Shown here: positions 9,180 to 19,280 of the stretch, one piece after another
Layout of the letters: each line of letters starts with the position of its first letter
Position numbering within the stretch: position 1 is the stretch's first letter
Assembly: GCF_013385425.1 (NCBI RefSeq)
Contig: NZ_JACAQA010000005.1
Coordinates: 1 to 44,341, forward strand
DNA: 44,341 bases
DNA from: Pseudomonas gingeri
Lineage (GTDB): Bacteria; Pseudomonadota; Gammaproteobacteria; Pseudomonadales; Pseudomonadaceae
Direction: 5' to 3'
The notes under the pieces: model-generated
Seen by the model: the letters and a program-made list of their open reading frames with translations, nothing else
Databases searched by the model: none
Told to the model about the DNA's origin: nothing
Translations under genes and position numbers: made by a program

Positions 9180-10295
9180 TTACGGGCTTTTGTTGCCCTT
9201 CTCATGGGTAGGGTCGTAGACCTTGGTCAGGTCGCCGCCCAGGCGGAAGGTCTTGAACGGTTGCATCGCATGTTTGTGTTCAAGCACCTCCGGCGCGCAT
9301 GTGTAGAGGCTGCAGTAGGGTTCCAGCCAGGCAAATTTCGAGTCGACCTTGAGGTCGGTCATGTCCTGTTCCTTGCCGTTCCTGGCCTGGAACTCCTCGG
9401 GATCCTTCACGCCGGCCAGCACCCGATCACCCAGGCGCTTCAGAGCACCATTGTTTTCCTGACGCAGATCCACACCATTGGCCAAGGCAAAACTGGCAAT
9501 CATCGCCAACGGCGGCAACGCATAGTTGTGATAAGCCAAGGCCCGCTGTTGACGCTTGAGCTCATTGGGCAGGAACCCCTGTGCATCGACCTGGTTGGCG
9601 CCGATCTTGTATTCCTTCACCGACCAGTCGAACAGGTCGCGACGGTCGGTGGCGATTGCTGTCGCCATCACCGACCAGGCCGCCCAGTACGAGTGGTTGT
9701 TGGTTTTTTCCAGCGGCAGGTTGTCCCAGTCGCTGATCACTTGGTCGGCCATCTTGCTGAACCAGGCCTCGATCAGTTGCGCTTCCTTCTGGTGGGTCGC
9801 CAGCGGACGGGAGTCGGAGAACTTCAGGCGGATATAGGCCGAGGCCATGCTGCCCAGGGCCCATTTGCGCATGGACTTGCCGGTGTGGTTGAAGTCCTTG
9901 GACATCAGCGCATCGGCCTGGGCCCAGGCGGTCAGCCAGTTCAGGGTGCAGCTCAACTGTTCCGGGCGACCGTCGCGCATGAACTGCATCACCCGCTTGC
10001 TGGTGCCGCGTTCCATCCTGGTGATGTCGGAGGTGGTGTCGCGAAAGGCTTTTTCCGACTGCACATTCAGTGTCGAGCGGGCCTTGTCGGAACCCTCGTA
10101 TTTGCTGCGGAACTGCAACGAACCGGTGTAGGGCGGGGGCATGCTGTCGCAGCCGTCGCTGTTGTCGCCGGTCTTGATCTTGTCGATGGCGGCCAGGTAG
10201 CCCTGGGGTGGACGCAGTGGCGCGGCGGCCTGGGCCGAACTGGCGATGATCGCCAGGCCGAGCAGCGAAGGGGCAAGCAGTGTGCGCAGTTTCAT
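9180..10295 (-). CDS. algL: Periplasmic poly(beta-D-mannuronate) lyase
   Basis: A PL5 family alginate lyase that degrades polymer stranded in the periplasm and helps keep the cell intact during export. The start is placed at 10295 ([10 protein letters not shown]), with GAGGAG 7 nt upstream, rather than the ATG five codons earlier; this gives 371 residues. The signal peptide ends at AQA (21-23). The PL5 motif NNHSYW spans 199-204 with the catalytic Asn and His, and a downstream [15 protein letters not shown] carries the conserved Arg and Tyr. The upstream ATG overlaps the algX stop (ATGA), so coupled translation is likely. Confidence 0.95.
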   Translation of the reverse strand: MKLRTLLAPSLLGLAIIASSAQAAAPLRPPQGYLAAIDKIKTGDNSDGCDSMPPPYTGSLQFRSKYEGSDKARSTLNVQSEKAFRDTTSDITRMERGTSKRVMQFMRDGRPEQLSCTLNWLTAWAQADALMSKDFNHTGKSMRKWALGSMASAYIRLKFSDSRPLATHQKEAQLIEAWFSKMADQVISDWDNLPLEKTNNHSYWAAWSVMATAIATDRRDLFDWSVKEYKIGANQVDAQGFLPNELKRQQRALAYHNYALPPLAMIASFALANGVDLRQENNGALKRLGDRVLAGVKDPEEFQARNGKEQDMTDLKVDSKFAWLEPYCSLYTCAPEVLEHKHAMQPFKTFRLGGDLTKVYDPTHEKGNKSP

Positions 10296-10306
10296 CGGTA
10301 GGCTCC

Positions 10307-11740
10307 TCATAACCCGGCCTGTGCCACATGGGGCTCGGCGCTGGGGAATACGTTGCGTTTGCAGATCTTCGCCTCGACTTGCTGCGGCGCGGTGCCCGCT
10401 TCCGGGCCCTGGACTTCGACGGCCAGTAGGTTCTGGTTGGCCCAGTCTTCGTCGGTGCGCAGTTCAAAGGCGAAACGTCCGTCGGTGTCGGAGGTTTGCG
10501 GTTTCTCGATCTTGATGTCCTCGTGGCGACCGTTCATGTACCAGAGGGTGGCGTGCAGGGTTTTCACCGAGGTGTCGGCGAAGCGGATATCGACCTGGTG
10601 CCCGCTGTTGCGCAGGTCGCGGTTGTTGCTGTTGACCAGCAGTTCGTTCTTGCCCGTCTTGAGCGTGCTGCTGGCGCTCATCTCGGCGGTCTTGCCTTCA
10701 CAGCCGTTGTCGAGCAGGGCCATCATCTGCCGGTAGATGGTTTCCTGGTCGAGGCGATACAGCGGCGAGAATTCCCAGATCAGCACTTTCGGCGGGGTCT
10801 TCTGGAACGCCTCGCTGCCCAGGTACTGCAGCATCGAGCCTTCCAGGCCGCCGCCGGGGAAGGCGACGTTGAGGATATCGGCGCCGATGTACTGCTGCAG
10901 GAAGCCGGCGAAGTTGTAGTTCTTGCCGCTGTGGCTGGTGCCCACCAGGGTGATCCGCGGGTTGCCGGCATCGCCGAACAGGTCGCTGTCCGCGGCTTCG
11001 CCCTTGGGCTCGGTGCTGAACTGTTCCATGTACTGGATCGCGTAGCTGGTGCCGCAGAGCTGGCCGGCCATGTTGTGCAGGGTGCCGGTCTTGCCCATGC
11101 GCCCGGAGACCGTGGTCTCGAATTCACGGTGGGGAATGTCGGCAAAGCCCGGCATTTTTTTCACCGTCTCGGCGACGATCTTCGCGGTGCGCTCGGCGCC
11201 GTACGGGGTCCAGTGCTGGTCGCCACGGAAGTAGAAATCGTGGGCCTGCTGTTCGTTGGTCAGCGGCGACAGGTCCGGCACGTGGTAGCCCATCTTGGCG
11301 AAGCGCCCGAGCATCGCCTGGTAGTTGCCCAGGGCTTTTTCATAGTCGAACTTGGCACGCTCGGCCGGGAACAGTTTGTTGCGATCCACCAGGCCACGGG
11401 TCGGCTGGTAGACCACCACCAACTCCACGCCCTTGCTCTTGAAGGCATCGTGCAGTTGTTGCAGGCGCCGGTAGCCGGCGGGGCTGGTGTCGAACTCGGT
11501 GCGCAGGTCTTCCTGGGTGCGGAACAGCCAGTCGCCCTGGGCCTGGACCAGGGTGGTGAAGTTCTGCTGGTAGCGGCTGACGTAGTTCTTCGCGTCATGG
11601 GCCGCCGGGCATAGGCTGCAGCAGGGCTCGGCGCTGAAGCTCGGCGCCTGGACTTCCTCGGCCTTGAGGCTGCCGCTGGCGGCGAAGATCGCCGCGGCCA
11701 GGCCCGACAGGCCGAGCAGTTTGATCAGGTGTGGGTTCAT
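10307..11740 (-). CDS. algX: Alginate acetyltransferase / export protein AlgX
   Basis: A periplasmic protein that binds alginate and acetylates it. It has an SGNH-like N-terminal domain and a C-terminal carbohydrate-binding module. The start at 11740 (MNPHLIKLL) has AGGA 8 nt upstream; a TTG five codons earlier is a poorer choice. With this start the product has 477 residues and the triad falls at D174, H176 (DQHWTPYG) and S269 (GTSHS), the numbering I recall for P. aeruginosa AlgX. The signal peptide spans ~1-27, and a Cys cluster (CCSLC) follows at 40-44. It sits between algG and algL. Confidence 0.96.
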   Translation of the reverse strand: MNPHLIKLLGLSGLAAAIFAASGSLKAEEVQAPSFSAEPCCSLCPAAHDAKNYVSRYQQNFTTLVQAQGDWLFRTQEDLRTEFDTSPAGYRRLQQLHDAFKSKGVELVVVYQPTRGLVDRNKLFPAERAKFDYEKALGNYQAMLGRFAKMGYHVPDLSPLTNEQQAHDFYFRGDQHWTPYGAERTAKIVAETVKKMPGFADIPHREFETTVSGRMGKTGTLHNMAGQLCGTSYAIQYMEQFSTEPKGEAADSDLFGDAGNPRITLVGTSHSGKNYNFAGFLQQYIGADILNVAFPGGGLEGSMLQYLGSEAFQKTPPKVLIWEFSPLYRLDQETIYRQMMALLDNGCEGKTAEMSASSTLKTGKNELLVNSNNRDLRNSGHQVDIRFADTSVKTLHATLWYMNGRHEDIKIEKPQTSDTDGRFAFELRTDEDWANQNLLAVEVQGPEAGTAPQQVEAKICKRNVFPSAEPHVAQAGL

Positions 11741-11751
11741 AAAGGTCGTCC

Positions 11752-13341
11752 TCAATCCGGCAACGGTGTCTGGCGTTCGACGGGGTCGATCAGCACGGCT
11801 TTCTGCTGGCGCACCAGCAGGTCGAGAATTTCATCCTGGCGCTCGCCGAGAATCCCGCTGAAGCTGATGCCACTGTTTTTTGTCGGGGCGAGCATGGAGA
11901 CCCGGTACAACTCGACACTCAATGGCGAGTCGATGGACAGCGGGCCGCTGCCGTTGCCGGCCAGTTCGCCACCGACCACGATCAGTGAAACCTCGGCATC
12001 GAACGGGTCGAGCTTGATGTCGCGGTCGGTGTCGCTCAGGTCCTTGATGTGGCCGTAGACCCCGGTCAGGCCGTTGGCCATGGCGACGTTCTCGTACAGG
12101 CGGATATTCACGCTGTTGCGAATGCGGATGCCGTGGCGCTTGTTGCCGATGACCTTGTTGGCGTAGATCAGGTTGTCGGCACTCTCGTAGAGGGTGATGC
12201 CGTCGGTGTGGTTCGTGTAGATCTGGTTGTAGGCGATCAGGTTGTTGACGCTGTTACGGTCGATCACCAGGCCGGAGAGGTGGTTGTCATAGCTACGGTT
12301 GTTGAAGATGAAGCTGTCGTTCACTTCCCGGGAAATGATGATGCCGTGTTTCTTCTTGGTTCCGTGGACGCTGTTGTCGGCGATGATCAGCCCGTGGGAT
12401 CGGTCGTGGGGGTCGATGCCGTAGACGATGTTGTCGCGGTAGGTGTTGCCCTTGAGCACGAAGTCACGGGTCTCGTAGCAGTAGAAGCCGTACCACATGT
12501 CCGAGAACTCGGAACCGATGATCCAGCCGGTCGGCTCGGACCGCTTGAGCACCTGGGCCATGTTCGGCGTGTACTGGGAAATACTCACGCCGTAGGACTT
12601 GCTGTTGGCGTAGCCGAAGCTGGCCATCTTGCTGTTGACGATATAGGTCTCGGTGCCGCCCCAGGCCAGCAGGAACGGGCGGAACTCCTGGGGCGAACGG
12701 AAGGTCGCCGGGCTGTTGTCGGCTTCGCGCCAGCCGGTGATCCTGGTGTCGCGGATAAACAGTTGGCCGTCGTTGATCAGGAACGCGCCGCCTTCCTGGG
12801 ACAGGCGCAGTTCCTGGGTCTGCTTGTCGATTTCAAGGATGCCCTTGCGCCCGACCACGATCGGCAATCTGGCCAGGAACACCCCCGGCGAGGTTTCGCT
12901 GATGTATTGCTTGGGCAGCTTTTTGCTCAGCTCCTTGAGGTTGATATAGCCGTCGTCGATAAAGATCGCCTGGGGAATGCCATGCTGACGGACCACCCAT
13001 TCGGCCATCTTGTTGTCGCCGCCGATAAAGTCCTTGAGGGCATCTTCCTGCATCATCCGGCGTACGCTGATCTTACCCGGTTGGCTGCGCACGATCTTTG
13101 CCGCGACGGCCTCGGCGGTGTAGCCGCGCAGGTCCGGCAGCTTGGGTTTTTCCAGGTGCAGCGGCGCGGTCGGCGCGCTGCTGACGGTGTAGGTCTTGGC
13201 CTGTTGCAGTTCCTTGGCCAGGATCGGTGCGTGCTCGGTTTTAACCGGCGGCGCATCGACGCTGGCCAAGGCCGCGCTACTGACCAGCAGCAGGGCGCCG
13301 GCCAATACGCTGAGCGAGCCTTGCAGGGCGCTGTGGTTCAT
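11752..13341 (-). CDS. algG: Mannuronan C5-epimerase AlgG
   Basis: A periplasmic enzyme that turns polymer-bound D-mannuronate into L-guluronate. The start at 13341 (MNHSALQGSL) is chosen because AAGGGAG lies 8 nt upstream; an ATG nine codons earlier overlaps the algE stop. The product has 529 residues. The signal peptide ends near ALA (24-26). The middle and C-terminal parts show the repeated short turns of a right-handed beta-helix (CASH/parallel beta-helix) with the catalytic DPHDR at 310-314. AlgG also belongs to the trans-periplasmic scaffold that protects the chain from AlgL. Confidence 0.96.
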   Translation of the reverse strand: MNHSALQGSLSVLAGALLLVSSAALASVDAPPVKTEHAPILAKELQQAKTYTVSSAPTAPLHLEKPKLPDLRGYTAEAVAAKIVRSQPGKISVRRMMQEDALKDFIGGDNKMAEWVVRQHGIPQAIFIDDGYINLKELSKKLPKQYISETSPGVFLARLPIVVGRKGILEIDKQTQELRLSQEGGAFLINDGQLFIRDTRITGWREADNSPATFRSPQEFRPFLLAWGGTETYIVNSKMASFGYANSKSYGVSISQYTPNMAQVLKRSEPTGWIIGSEFSDMWYGFYCYETRDFVLKGNTYRDNIVYGIDPHDRSHGLIIADNSVHGTKKKHGIIISREVNDSFIFNNRSYDNHLSGLVIDRNSVNNLIAYNQIYTNHTDGITLYESADNLIYANKVIGNKRHGIRIRNSVNIRLYENVAMANGLTGVYGHIKDLSDTDRDIKLDPFDAEVSLIVVGGELAGNGSGPLSIDSPLSVELYRVSMLAPTKNSGISFSGILGERQDEILDLLVRQQKAVLIDPVERQTPLPD

Positions 13342-13367
13342 CTCGGTCACTCCCTTGGCGGTCTGCA

Positions 13368-14852
13368 TCAGAAGCGCCAGATCACGTCGACAAACGCGCG
13401 GTGCATATAGGAATCGACGTTCTTGCCGTAGGCATCGCCGGGCTTGAACACGCCGCCGCGAAAGCGCACCAGCGCCGAAGGTTCGTCGATGGACTGGCTC
13501 AGGGCGGTCGGCAGCAGGCCTTGCTTGAAGTACCTGGTCAGCACCAGGTCGACTTCCTGGCCGAGGTCTTTCTTGCCGTTCTGCAACGGCAGCGAAGCGC
13601 TGGAGAGCAGGGCGCCGGTGGCGTCGTCGTAGTTGTTCTGCACGGCGTTGATGCCGTTGCTGCCGACGTCCTTTTGCCCGTCGACGCGCCAGAACTTGTG
13701 GTAGATCAGGCTCGCGTCATAGTCCTCGCGCAGTTGCCAGGAACCGAACAGGGTGGCGGTCTGCAGGTTGTTCATTTCGCCACGGAAGGCTTCGCCGAAA
13801 CGGTGGGTCCGCGAACGGGTGCCGGTGAAGTTCGAGCGATTGCTTTCCAGGCCGTTCTGTTCGTAGTCGCCGCTGGCACGGGCATAGGCGGCGCCGACCT
13901 GCCAGTTCGGGTCGAGGCGCAGACGCACGCCGAGGTCGGTGGCCCAGCCGTTGATATGGCTGCCCTGGCTGGCATCCACGGGGCGGCTGCCGTCGGCGTT
14001 GAGCGGGTTGACGCTGTCGCGGTTACCGCTCATGCCGGTCAGGCTGGCCCAGTAGTTGACGGTGTTGGTGTTTTTGAAATTGTAGGCATCGCTGTCGGCT
14101 TCCAGGCCGAGCCAGGTCAGGTCGCCGTTGGCCTTTTTGTCCAGCGGGTCGGCGACGACGCCGGGTGTCGGGTAGTCGAGCTTGCCGTCGTCATGGGTGT
14201 GGTGGGCGCGTACGCCGAGCCACTGGCCGGGTGTCCACTGGTAGGCGACGTCGCCGTAGACATGCAGGCGGTCCTTGTCCTGGGGCGCGAGTTCGGTGAG
14301 GTCGGTGCGGTATTCGCTGAAGCGCTCGGCGGCGCCCAGGTTGGCCCGCAGCAGGGTGGTGTCGAAGCTCCAGTTCAGCGCCTCGATATTGGTGTCGCGC
14401 CATTGCCCGTCGTCATTGCGCAGGCGCTGGCGACCGAGTTTCAGCATCTCGCCCGGATAAGGGGTCAGGCCCTTGTAGCCGACCCAGAATTCCCGCAGGG
14501 CCAGGTAGCTTTTGTCCGGCTTGCGGGCGTCGTTGCTCGAGGTTTCCTGGCTGGCATCGGCCTGTTGCAGGGTGTCGGTTTCAATGATGTCGCTGGCGGT
14601 CACGGCCTGGCCCATGGCGTAGGCGCTCCAGTTGCCGCGCTCGCCGTAGACCCACGGCCGCAGGTCCAGGCCGATGCCGTTGACGTCGCCACCCTTGAGG
14701 GTGCCGAGGTCGCGGTCGTCTTCGGATTGACCGGTGATTTTCACTTCGAGGCCGAAGTTCTTGGTCTCGGTGATCGCCGCCAGGCTCGGGCAGGACCAGA
14801 GCAGGGCAAAGCTCAGGCCGATACCGGCCTTGACGAAAGGATTGAGAGTCAT
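13368..14852 (-). CDS. algE: Outer-membrane alginate export porin AlgE
   Basis: A 494-residue outer-membrane protein of the AlgE 18-stranded beta-barrel family, through which alginate leaves the cell. The signal peptide ends at SLA (about 23-25). Mature sequence has alternating hydrophobic/polar strands and ends in an aromatic residue (DVIWRF), the C-terminal signature for BAM-dependent insertion. GAGGA lies upstream of the ATG, and the start overlaps the algK stop by 4 nt (ATGA), so AlgK and AlgE, which form the export pair, are translationally coupled. Confidence 0.96.
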   Translation of the reverse strand: MTLNPFVKAGIGLSFALLWSCPSLAAITETKNFGLEVKITGQSEDDRDLGTLKGGDVNGIGLDLRPWVYGERGNWSAYAMGQAVTASDIIETDTLQQADASQETSSNDARKPDKSYLALREFWVGYKGLTPYPGEMLKLGRQRLRNDDGQWRDTNIEALNWSFDTTLLRANLGAAERFSEYRTDLTELAPQDKDRLHVYGDVAYQWTPGQWLGVRAHHTHDDGKLDYPTPGVVADPLDKKANGDLTWLGLEADSDAYNFKNTNTVNYWASLTGMSGNRDSVNPLNADGSRPVDASQGSHINGWATDLGVRLRLDPNWQVGAAYARASGDYEQNGLESNRSNFTGTRSRTHRFGEAFRGEMNNLQTATLFGSWQLREDYDASLIYHKFWRVDGQKDVGSNGINAVQNNYDDATGALLSSASLPLQNGKKDLGQEVDLVLTRYFKQGLLPTALSQSIDEPSALVRFRGGVFKPGDAYGKNVDSYMHRAFVDVIWRF

Positions 14853-16381
14853 AAGGTTTTTTCCTCGCGGTCGCCTTCCTGCAGGACTTGTTGCAGGTCC
14901 AGCGGGTTGCGGCTCAGGGTCCCGCGCAGGCGCTGTTCCTGTTGCAACAGGCGCTGGGCATCGGGGCGTTGGGCAGGCGGCAGCTGTGCGTCGAGTTGTT
15001 GGGCCAGCTCATTGACCAGTGGGGTGTCCTGGGCTTTGGCCAGTTGACTGAACACGTAGGCATTGAGCGGGTCGGGCTTGGTCCCACGGCCCTGGGAAAA
15101 CAGTTGGGCGATGGCGAAGTCGGCGCTGTTCTGGCCGTTGCGGGCGGCCTTGAGCAGGTGGTCGAGGGCCTTTTGCGAGTAGACCTGGCCGAGGTAGCCC
15201 CGGCGATAGATCTGCCCCAGGTAGTAATCGGCGGCGACTTCCTTGCCGACGGCTTTCTGGAAGTGCGCTTCGGCCTGTTTGGCATCGGCCGGCACCCATT
15301 TGCCTTCGTAGTAGAGCTTGCCCAGCAGCAGTTCGGCGCGGGGCTGGTCGGCGGCGCGGCCGTTGTCCAGGTATTCCATCATCTGCTTGACGTCGCCCAG
15401 GGCGGGGAAGTCGTAGAGCAATTGCGCCAGGCTGACCCAGGACGCCGGGTAGCCGGGGGCGATCTGCTCGAGCAGCGCTTGCGCGGTCTTTTCATCCGGC
15501 TGGCCGAGGCTCGCATCGCCGAGCACCCGGGCCACGCTGTCGACCCGTTGGGCACCGACCGCGCCACGGCTGTAGGCGGTTTGCAGTTGCTTGAGCAGGG
15601 CGGCCTGCTGGTCTGGCTGGGCGCGTTTCTGGTACACGGTGGCCAGCTCGACGTAGCAGATGTCGCTGCTGTTGAGCGCGCTCTTGCAGATCTTTTCCAC
15701 CTCGTCCAGATGCTGGTCGTAGCTGTCCTGGGTGCGGTAGAGCAGCACTTGCGCCAGGCCCGCTTCCGGGTAGCCGGCGTTGCGCCATTGGCTGATCTGT
15801 TGCTGGGCGTTGACCTCGGGGAAGCTCTGGGGGAATTGCAGGTAGAGCATCGCCAGGGCGATCAGGGTGTTGCCTTCACCATTGGCGAAGGCCTTTTTCA
15901 ACAGGCCTTCGGCTTCGCGGTGTTCGGCTGCACTGGCGCCGGGCTTGGCCACCAGCAGGCGGCCCAGGCGGGCCTGGGCCCGGGACGAAGTGTCGGCGGC
16001 GGCGCGGTAGGTCGCTTCCGCCAGTTTGAGCTGGGCCGGATCGCGGCTTTCCACCTGGATATCGGCCAGGCCAACCTGTGCGTCGCTGTAGCCCAGGTCC
16101 GCCAGCTGGCGGTAATTCTGCTCGGCCAGGGCGGTGTCGCCGCGCTTGAGCGCTTCATTGGCCAGGCGCTGGTCCGGCAGGCCGGCGCAACCGGCCAGGG
16201 CGATGGCCAGGGTCAGGGTGCCCAGGGCGAGACGGCGCTGGCCGTGAGATCGATCGCGAGCAAGCTTGCTCCTACAGGCGATCGTGGCGCAGCCAGGAGC
16301 ACGGACAACCGGCTCATCGTAGGAGCATTGCTCGCGACCGAGTGCAGGGCACTCGTAAGGGGGGCGATGGTTCACAGGCAT
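14849..16381 (-). CDS. algK: Outer-membrane lipoprotein AlgK with REP-encoded N-terminal extension
   Basis: A TPR/Sel1-like repeat lipoprotein that guides AlgE to the outer membrane and bridges the periplasmic complex. The body ([24 protein letters not shown] onwards) is typical. The lipobox LAGC falls at 62-65, so the signal region is ~64 residues instead of the usual ~25. Residues ~15-45 come from a REP pair inserted in frame at 16251-16341. No in-frame ATG, GTG or TTG lies between the insertion and the signal core. The ATG at 16381 has GGAGG only 2 nt away; the GTG at 16375 is 8 nt from it and may be the real start. Whether the signal peptide still works is an open point. The gene is otherwise intact. 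Confidence 0.9.
   Translation of the reverse strand: MPVNHRPPYECPALGREQCSYDEPVVRAPGCATIACRSKLARDRSHGQRRLALGTLTLAIALAGCAGLPDQRLANEALKRGDTALAEQNYRQLADLGYSDAQVGLADIQVESRDPAQLKLAEATYRAAADTSSRAQARLGRLLVAKPGASAAEHREAEGLLKKAFANGEGNTLIALAMLYLQFPQSFPEVNAQQQISQWRNAGYPEAGLAQVLLYRTQDSYDQHLDEVEKICKSALNSSDICYVELATVYQKRAQPDQQAALLKQLQTAYSRGAVGAQRVDSVARVLGDASLGQPDEKTAQALLEQIAPGYPASWVSLAQLLYDFPALGDVKQMMEYLDNGRAADQPRAELLLGKLYYEGKWVPADAKQAEAHFQKAVGKEVAADYYLGQIYRRGYLGQVYSQKALDHLLKAARNGQNSADFAIAQLFSQGRGTKPDPLNAYVFSQLAKAQDTPLVNELAQQLDAQLPPAQRPDAQRLLQQEQRLRGTLSRNPLDLQQVLQEGDREEKTL
16251..16341. repeat. Inverted REP pair inside the 5' end of algK
   Basis: CGATCGCGAGCAAGCTTGCT... (16251-16277) and its counterpart CGTAGGAGCATTGCTCGCGA (from 16318) face each other about 40 nt apart. 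The elements are open in the algK frame and are translated as part of its N-terminus. Confidence 0.85.
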
Positions 16382-16390
16382 GTCCTCCGC

Positions 16391-17569
16391 TTACAGACCA
16401 GCGGCCATGGCTTTGTCGATCAGCCAGTTCATGCTCGGCCCGCGGTCGCTGCTGACTTCCACCGGACGCCCGGCGAGGGTGCTGTCGAGGCGTTCGTCAG
16501 GCTTGATCAAAACGCGGATATCGGAGGACAGGTCGGTGCTTTTCAGGCTGGTGCTGCTGACGATCTTGCCCTGGCGCACCTGCTCTTCGCCGGCGATCTG
16601 GAAGTTCACCCGGGTCCCTGGACGCACGTCGCCGAACTGGCGATAGGAGAAGCGTGCCTCGACATTCGCCTCGCTCCCTTTCGGCACCAGTTGAAAGATC
16701 ACATCGCCCTTGCTGGCGTATTGGCCATTGGCGACCAGTTGCTGCGCCACCGTGCAATCGCAGGGCGAGGTCAGGGTGCCGGTCATCTGTTTGCCGAATA
16801 GCTCCTCGACCTTGGCCGGCTCCAGCTGGTTGTCGTCGAGATGGCCCTTGAGCACGTCGAGCATGCTGGTGCTGAAGGTCGCCAGCGGCGCGCCCTTGGC
16901 GGCGACGCCGTCTTCCTGGATCAGGCTTTGCACGGTGCCGTCGCGGGGCATGGTGATGCTCATGCCCGGCACGCTGACCAGGCCGGCCTGGGCATGGCTG
17001 ACGAAGTACAGGCCATACACCGATTTCAGGACAAAACCGAAAGCCGCGAGGCCGACGACGAAGACCCCGAGGCTGAAGGTCACGGCGCGCAGGCGACCGA
17101 ACGGGCTCATGCCGCTGCCGTCGTCCTTTTTCTTGCGGGCCTTGGTGAAGTTGTCGCGCTGCAGGGTGGCGAGCACGTCGCCGATGTTGACGATGTCACC
17201 GGACAGGTGCGAGGTGATCAGGTGGCGCAGGGTGCCGATGTCCTGCTGCTCCAGGTTCTGGAACTGGCAACCGACCCGGCCGCTCTGGCGGTCGTAGGAG
17301 CGCACCTGCAGCTCGACGTCCATGGCCAGGCCGAGGTTGTCGATGACAAATTGCAGGCGGCCCTTGTACACCTCGCCGAGCTTCAGGCTCAGGGCCTGTT
17401 GCGGCGGGACATTGAAGCTCAGGCCGCCGGCGGACAGGTCATGGACCCGGACTTCCAGGGGCTGGCTCTCGCTGCCGAGGAAGCGCAGCCTGGCCGGGAT
17501 TTTCACCCGCGCATGCTGGCGCTGGGCTTCGGATTCGTGGACGACGTTGGCATTGACTTGGGAATTCAT
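16391..17569 (-). CDS. alg44: Alginate polymerisation co-factor Alg44 (PilZ, c-di-GMP receptor)
   Basis: A 392-residue inner-membrane protein. The N-terminal PilZ domain has R17 and R21 (RQHAR) and D44/S46 (DLSAGG), the c-di-GMP-binding residues at the positions I recall for P. aeruginosa. One transmembrane span lies at ~165-187 (TFSLGVFVVGLAAFGFVL), followed by a periplasmic domain like membrane-fusion proteins (TSPCDCTV, biotinyl-lipoyl-like). Binding of c-di-GMP switches on the Alg8 polymerase, so alginate output here should be under c-di-GMP control as well as transcriptional control. TGGAG lies 8 nt before the ATG. It lies between alg8 and algK. Confidence 0.96.
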   Translation of the reverse strand: MNSQVNANVVHESEAQRQHARVKIPARLRFLGSESQPLEVRVHDLSAGGLSFNVPPQQALSLKLGEVYKGRLQFVIDNLGLAMDVELQVRSYDRQSGRVGCQFQNLEQQDIGTLRHLITSHLSGDIVNIGDVLATLQRDNFTKARKKKDDGSGMSPFGRLRAVTFSLGVFVVGLAAFGFVLKSVYGLYFVSHAQAGLVSVPGMSITMPRDGTVQSLIQEDGVAAKGAPLATFSTSMLDVLKGHLDDNQLEPAKVEELFGKQMTGTLTSPCDCTVAQQLVANGQYASKGDVIFQLVPKGSEANVEARFSYRQFGDVRPGTRVNFQIAGEEQVRQGKIVSSTSLKSTDLSSDIRVLIKPDERLDSTLAGRPVEVSSDRGPSMNWLIDKAMAAGL

Positions 17570-17605
17570 GGGTATAGCTCCATTAGCGAGTTCTGGCGGG
17601 TCGGT

Positions 17606-19087
17606 TCAAACCATGGTCATCAGCACGGCGACGAAAATGCTGCCGGCGGAGAAGGTCATGGTTCGGGACGACCAGGTGTTGAACCAGCCTTGGAAGCTGG
17701 CGAGGTCGCGGCTCAGTTTGGTGTCCTGGCGGGTCCAGGATTGACGGTCGAGGCGGAAGAACACGTAGATCTTCATCAGGGCGCCGACGATCTGGTTGTA
17801 ATAGAGAATCACCGGGTAGGCCGGGCCGATGCCGTGCCCGGAACAGGCCAGCAGCAGGGTCAGGATCAACCGGGTCAGGCCGATCCACAGCAGGTAGGCG
17901 AGGATGAAGGCGATGCCGTACTTGAAGCTGGCGATCAGCGCCACGGTCAGCCCCAGCAGCGAGGTCCACATCGACACGCGCTGGTCGAACAGCACCACGC
18001 TGGTGAACAGGCCGAGGCGGCGCAGGCCCAGGCCCAGGGCCCGGGAGTTCTGCCGCAGGTTGTTGCCGTACCAGCGGTACATCAGCTTGCGGCTGGATTT
18101 GATAAAGCTCTTTTCCGGCGGGTGTTCCACGGTGTGGATCGCCGCGTCGGGCACGTAGAAGGTGTCGTAGCCCAGGCGCATCAGGCTGAACCAGCTGGAT
18201 TTGTCGTCGCCGGTGAGGAACTTGAAACGGCCCAGGCGCCAGTGTTGCAGCGAGTCGCTTTCGACGTCGGCGATAAAGCCGGGGTCGGTGACCACGCTGG
18301 CGCGGAACACCGACATACGCCCGGTCATGGTCAGCACGCGCTTGGACAGGGCCATGGAGCACATGTTGATATGGCGTTGGGCGAAGCGCAGCTTGTGCCA
18401 TTCGCTCATGATGTAGCCGCCGCGCACTTCGCAGAACTCGTTGGTGGTCAGGCCGCCGACATTGCCGAACAGCTGGAACCAGGGCACGGTCTTGCGCACC
18501 ACGCCTTCACTGAGCACGGTGTCGCCATCGATCACCGCCACTACCGCGCGGTCGTCCGGCAGGTGGCGGGAAATGGCGCGAAAACCGAAGGCCAGGCCGT
18601 CGCGCTTGCCGGTACCGGCGATACGCACGAAGTCGAGCTTGACCCGTTCCGGCGGATTCATCTTCGCCCAGAGGCTCTTGACCAGCAGCTCATCGGACAT
18701 TTCCACCAGGGAGCAGACCACGGTGGTGGGGAAGCCGCAGTCGATGGCTTCGCGGATCACCGAGCTGTAGACCTGGGCGGTGGTCAGGGCGTCGATGCGA
18801 AAGCTGGTGACCATCAGGAACACCTGGGACGGGTCCGCGGCCTTGCCCAGCTTGCGCACTTTGCGGCGCAGGTGCGGGTAGACGATGTAGAGGAAAATCA
18901 TCCCGCGCACGAAATGGGTGGCGCCCATGGAGTAGCGCCAGATGCCCACGGCGCCGATCAGGAAGATAAAGTCCTTGGAGTCGGCGTCGAAGGTCGAGGT
19001 GGGCAGCAACAAGGCCAGGCCCATCAGCAAACTCAAGTAGAACAGCCAACCGGCGGCCTGGAGGAGGCCGTGTTTTAGCCTGTGCAT
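17606..19087 (-). CDS. alg8: Mannuronan polymerase Alg8 (GT2)
   Basis: An inner-membrane family 2 glycosyltransferase that polymerises GDP-mannuronate. From MHRLKHG (19087) the product has 493 residues; an ATG three codons upstream is possible, and neither has a strong Shine-Dalgarno. Motifs: DGD at 187-189 (nucleotide-sugar and metal binding), TGDDKSSW with D294/D295 (catalytic base region), and RKLMYRW for the QxxRW-type motif. Membrane spans lie near 10-30 and 42-56 and in the C-terminal quarter. It is the second gene of the operon, separated from algD by a REP pair. Confidence 0.95.
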   Translation of the reverse strand: MHRLKHGLLQAAGWLFYLSLLMGLALLLPTSTFDADSKDFIFLIGAVGIWRYSMGATHFVRGMIFLYIVYPHLRRKVRKLGKAADPSQVFLMVTSFRIDALTTAQVYSSVIREAIDCGFPTTVVCSLVEMSDELLVKSLWAKMNPPERVKLDFVRIAGTGKRDGLAFGFRAISRHLPDDRAVVAVIDGDTVLSEGVVRKTVPWFQLFGNVGGLTTNEFCEVRGGYIMSEWHKLRFAQRHINMCSMALSKRVLTMTGRMSVFRASVVTDPGFIADVESDSLQHWRLGRFKFLTGDDKSSWFSLMRLGYDTFYVPDAAIHTVEHPPEKSFIKSSRKLMYRWYGNNLRQNSRALGLGLRRLGLFTSVVLFDQRVSMWTSLLGLTVALIASFKYGIAFILAYLLWIGLTRLILTLLLACSGHGIGPAYPVILYYNQIVGALMKIYVFFRLDRQSWTRQDTKLSRDLASFQGWFNTWSSRTMTFSAGSIFVAVLMTMV

Positions 19088-19169
19088 AATCTGCATCCGT
19101 CTCTGTCTCGGGCGAGCCTGTCGGCGGGCTCGATGGGGTTAAGGCAGGCGAGGCGCCCTTTCGGACGCC

Positions 19170-19256
19170 ATCGCCGGCAAGCCGGCTCCTACAGTGCGGA
19201 GTCGTACGTAACGCCTGTGTTCGGCCCCGTCCTGTAGGAGCCGGCTTGCCGGCGAT
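19170..19256. repeat. Inverted REP pair between algD and alg8
   Basis: 25-nt arms (ATCGCCGGCAAGCCGGCTCC... 19170-19194; reverse complement 19232-19256) with a 37-nt spacer. The core GCCGGC differs from the GCCCGC type at 5397. It could stabilise the algD portion of the transcript or lower read-through to alg8. Confidence 0.88.
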
Positions 19257-19280
19257 CAACCGCGCAGCGGTTGGGTTGGT

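Noticed and set aside
16841..19078. A 745-codon open frame on the plus strand opposite alg8 and alg44
   Set aside because: High-G+C antisense shadow: rich in His, Gln and Gly, low complexity, no domain, and fully opposite recognised genes. The same holds for the long plus-strand frames opposite algA, algI, algG, algE and algK.
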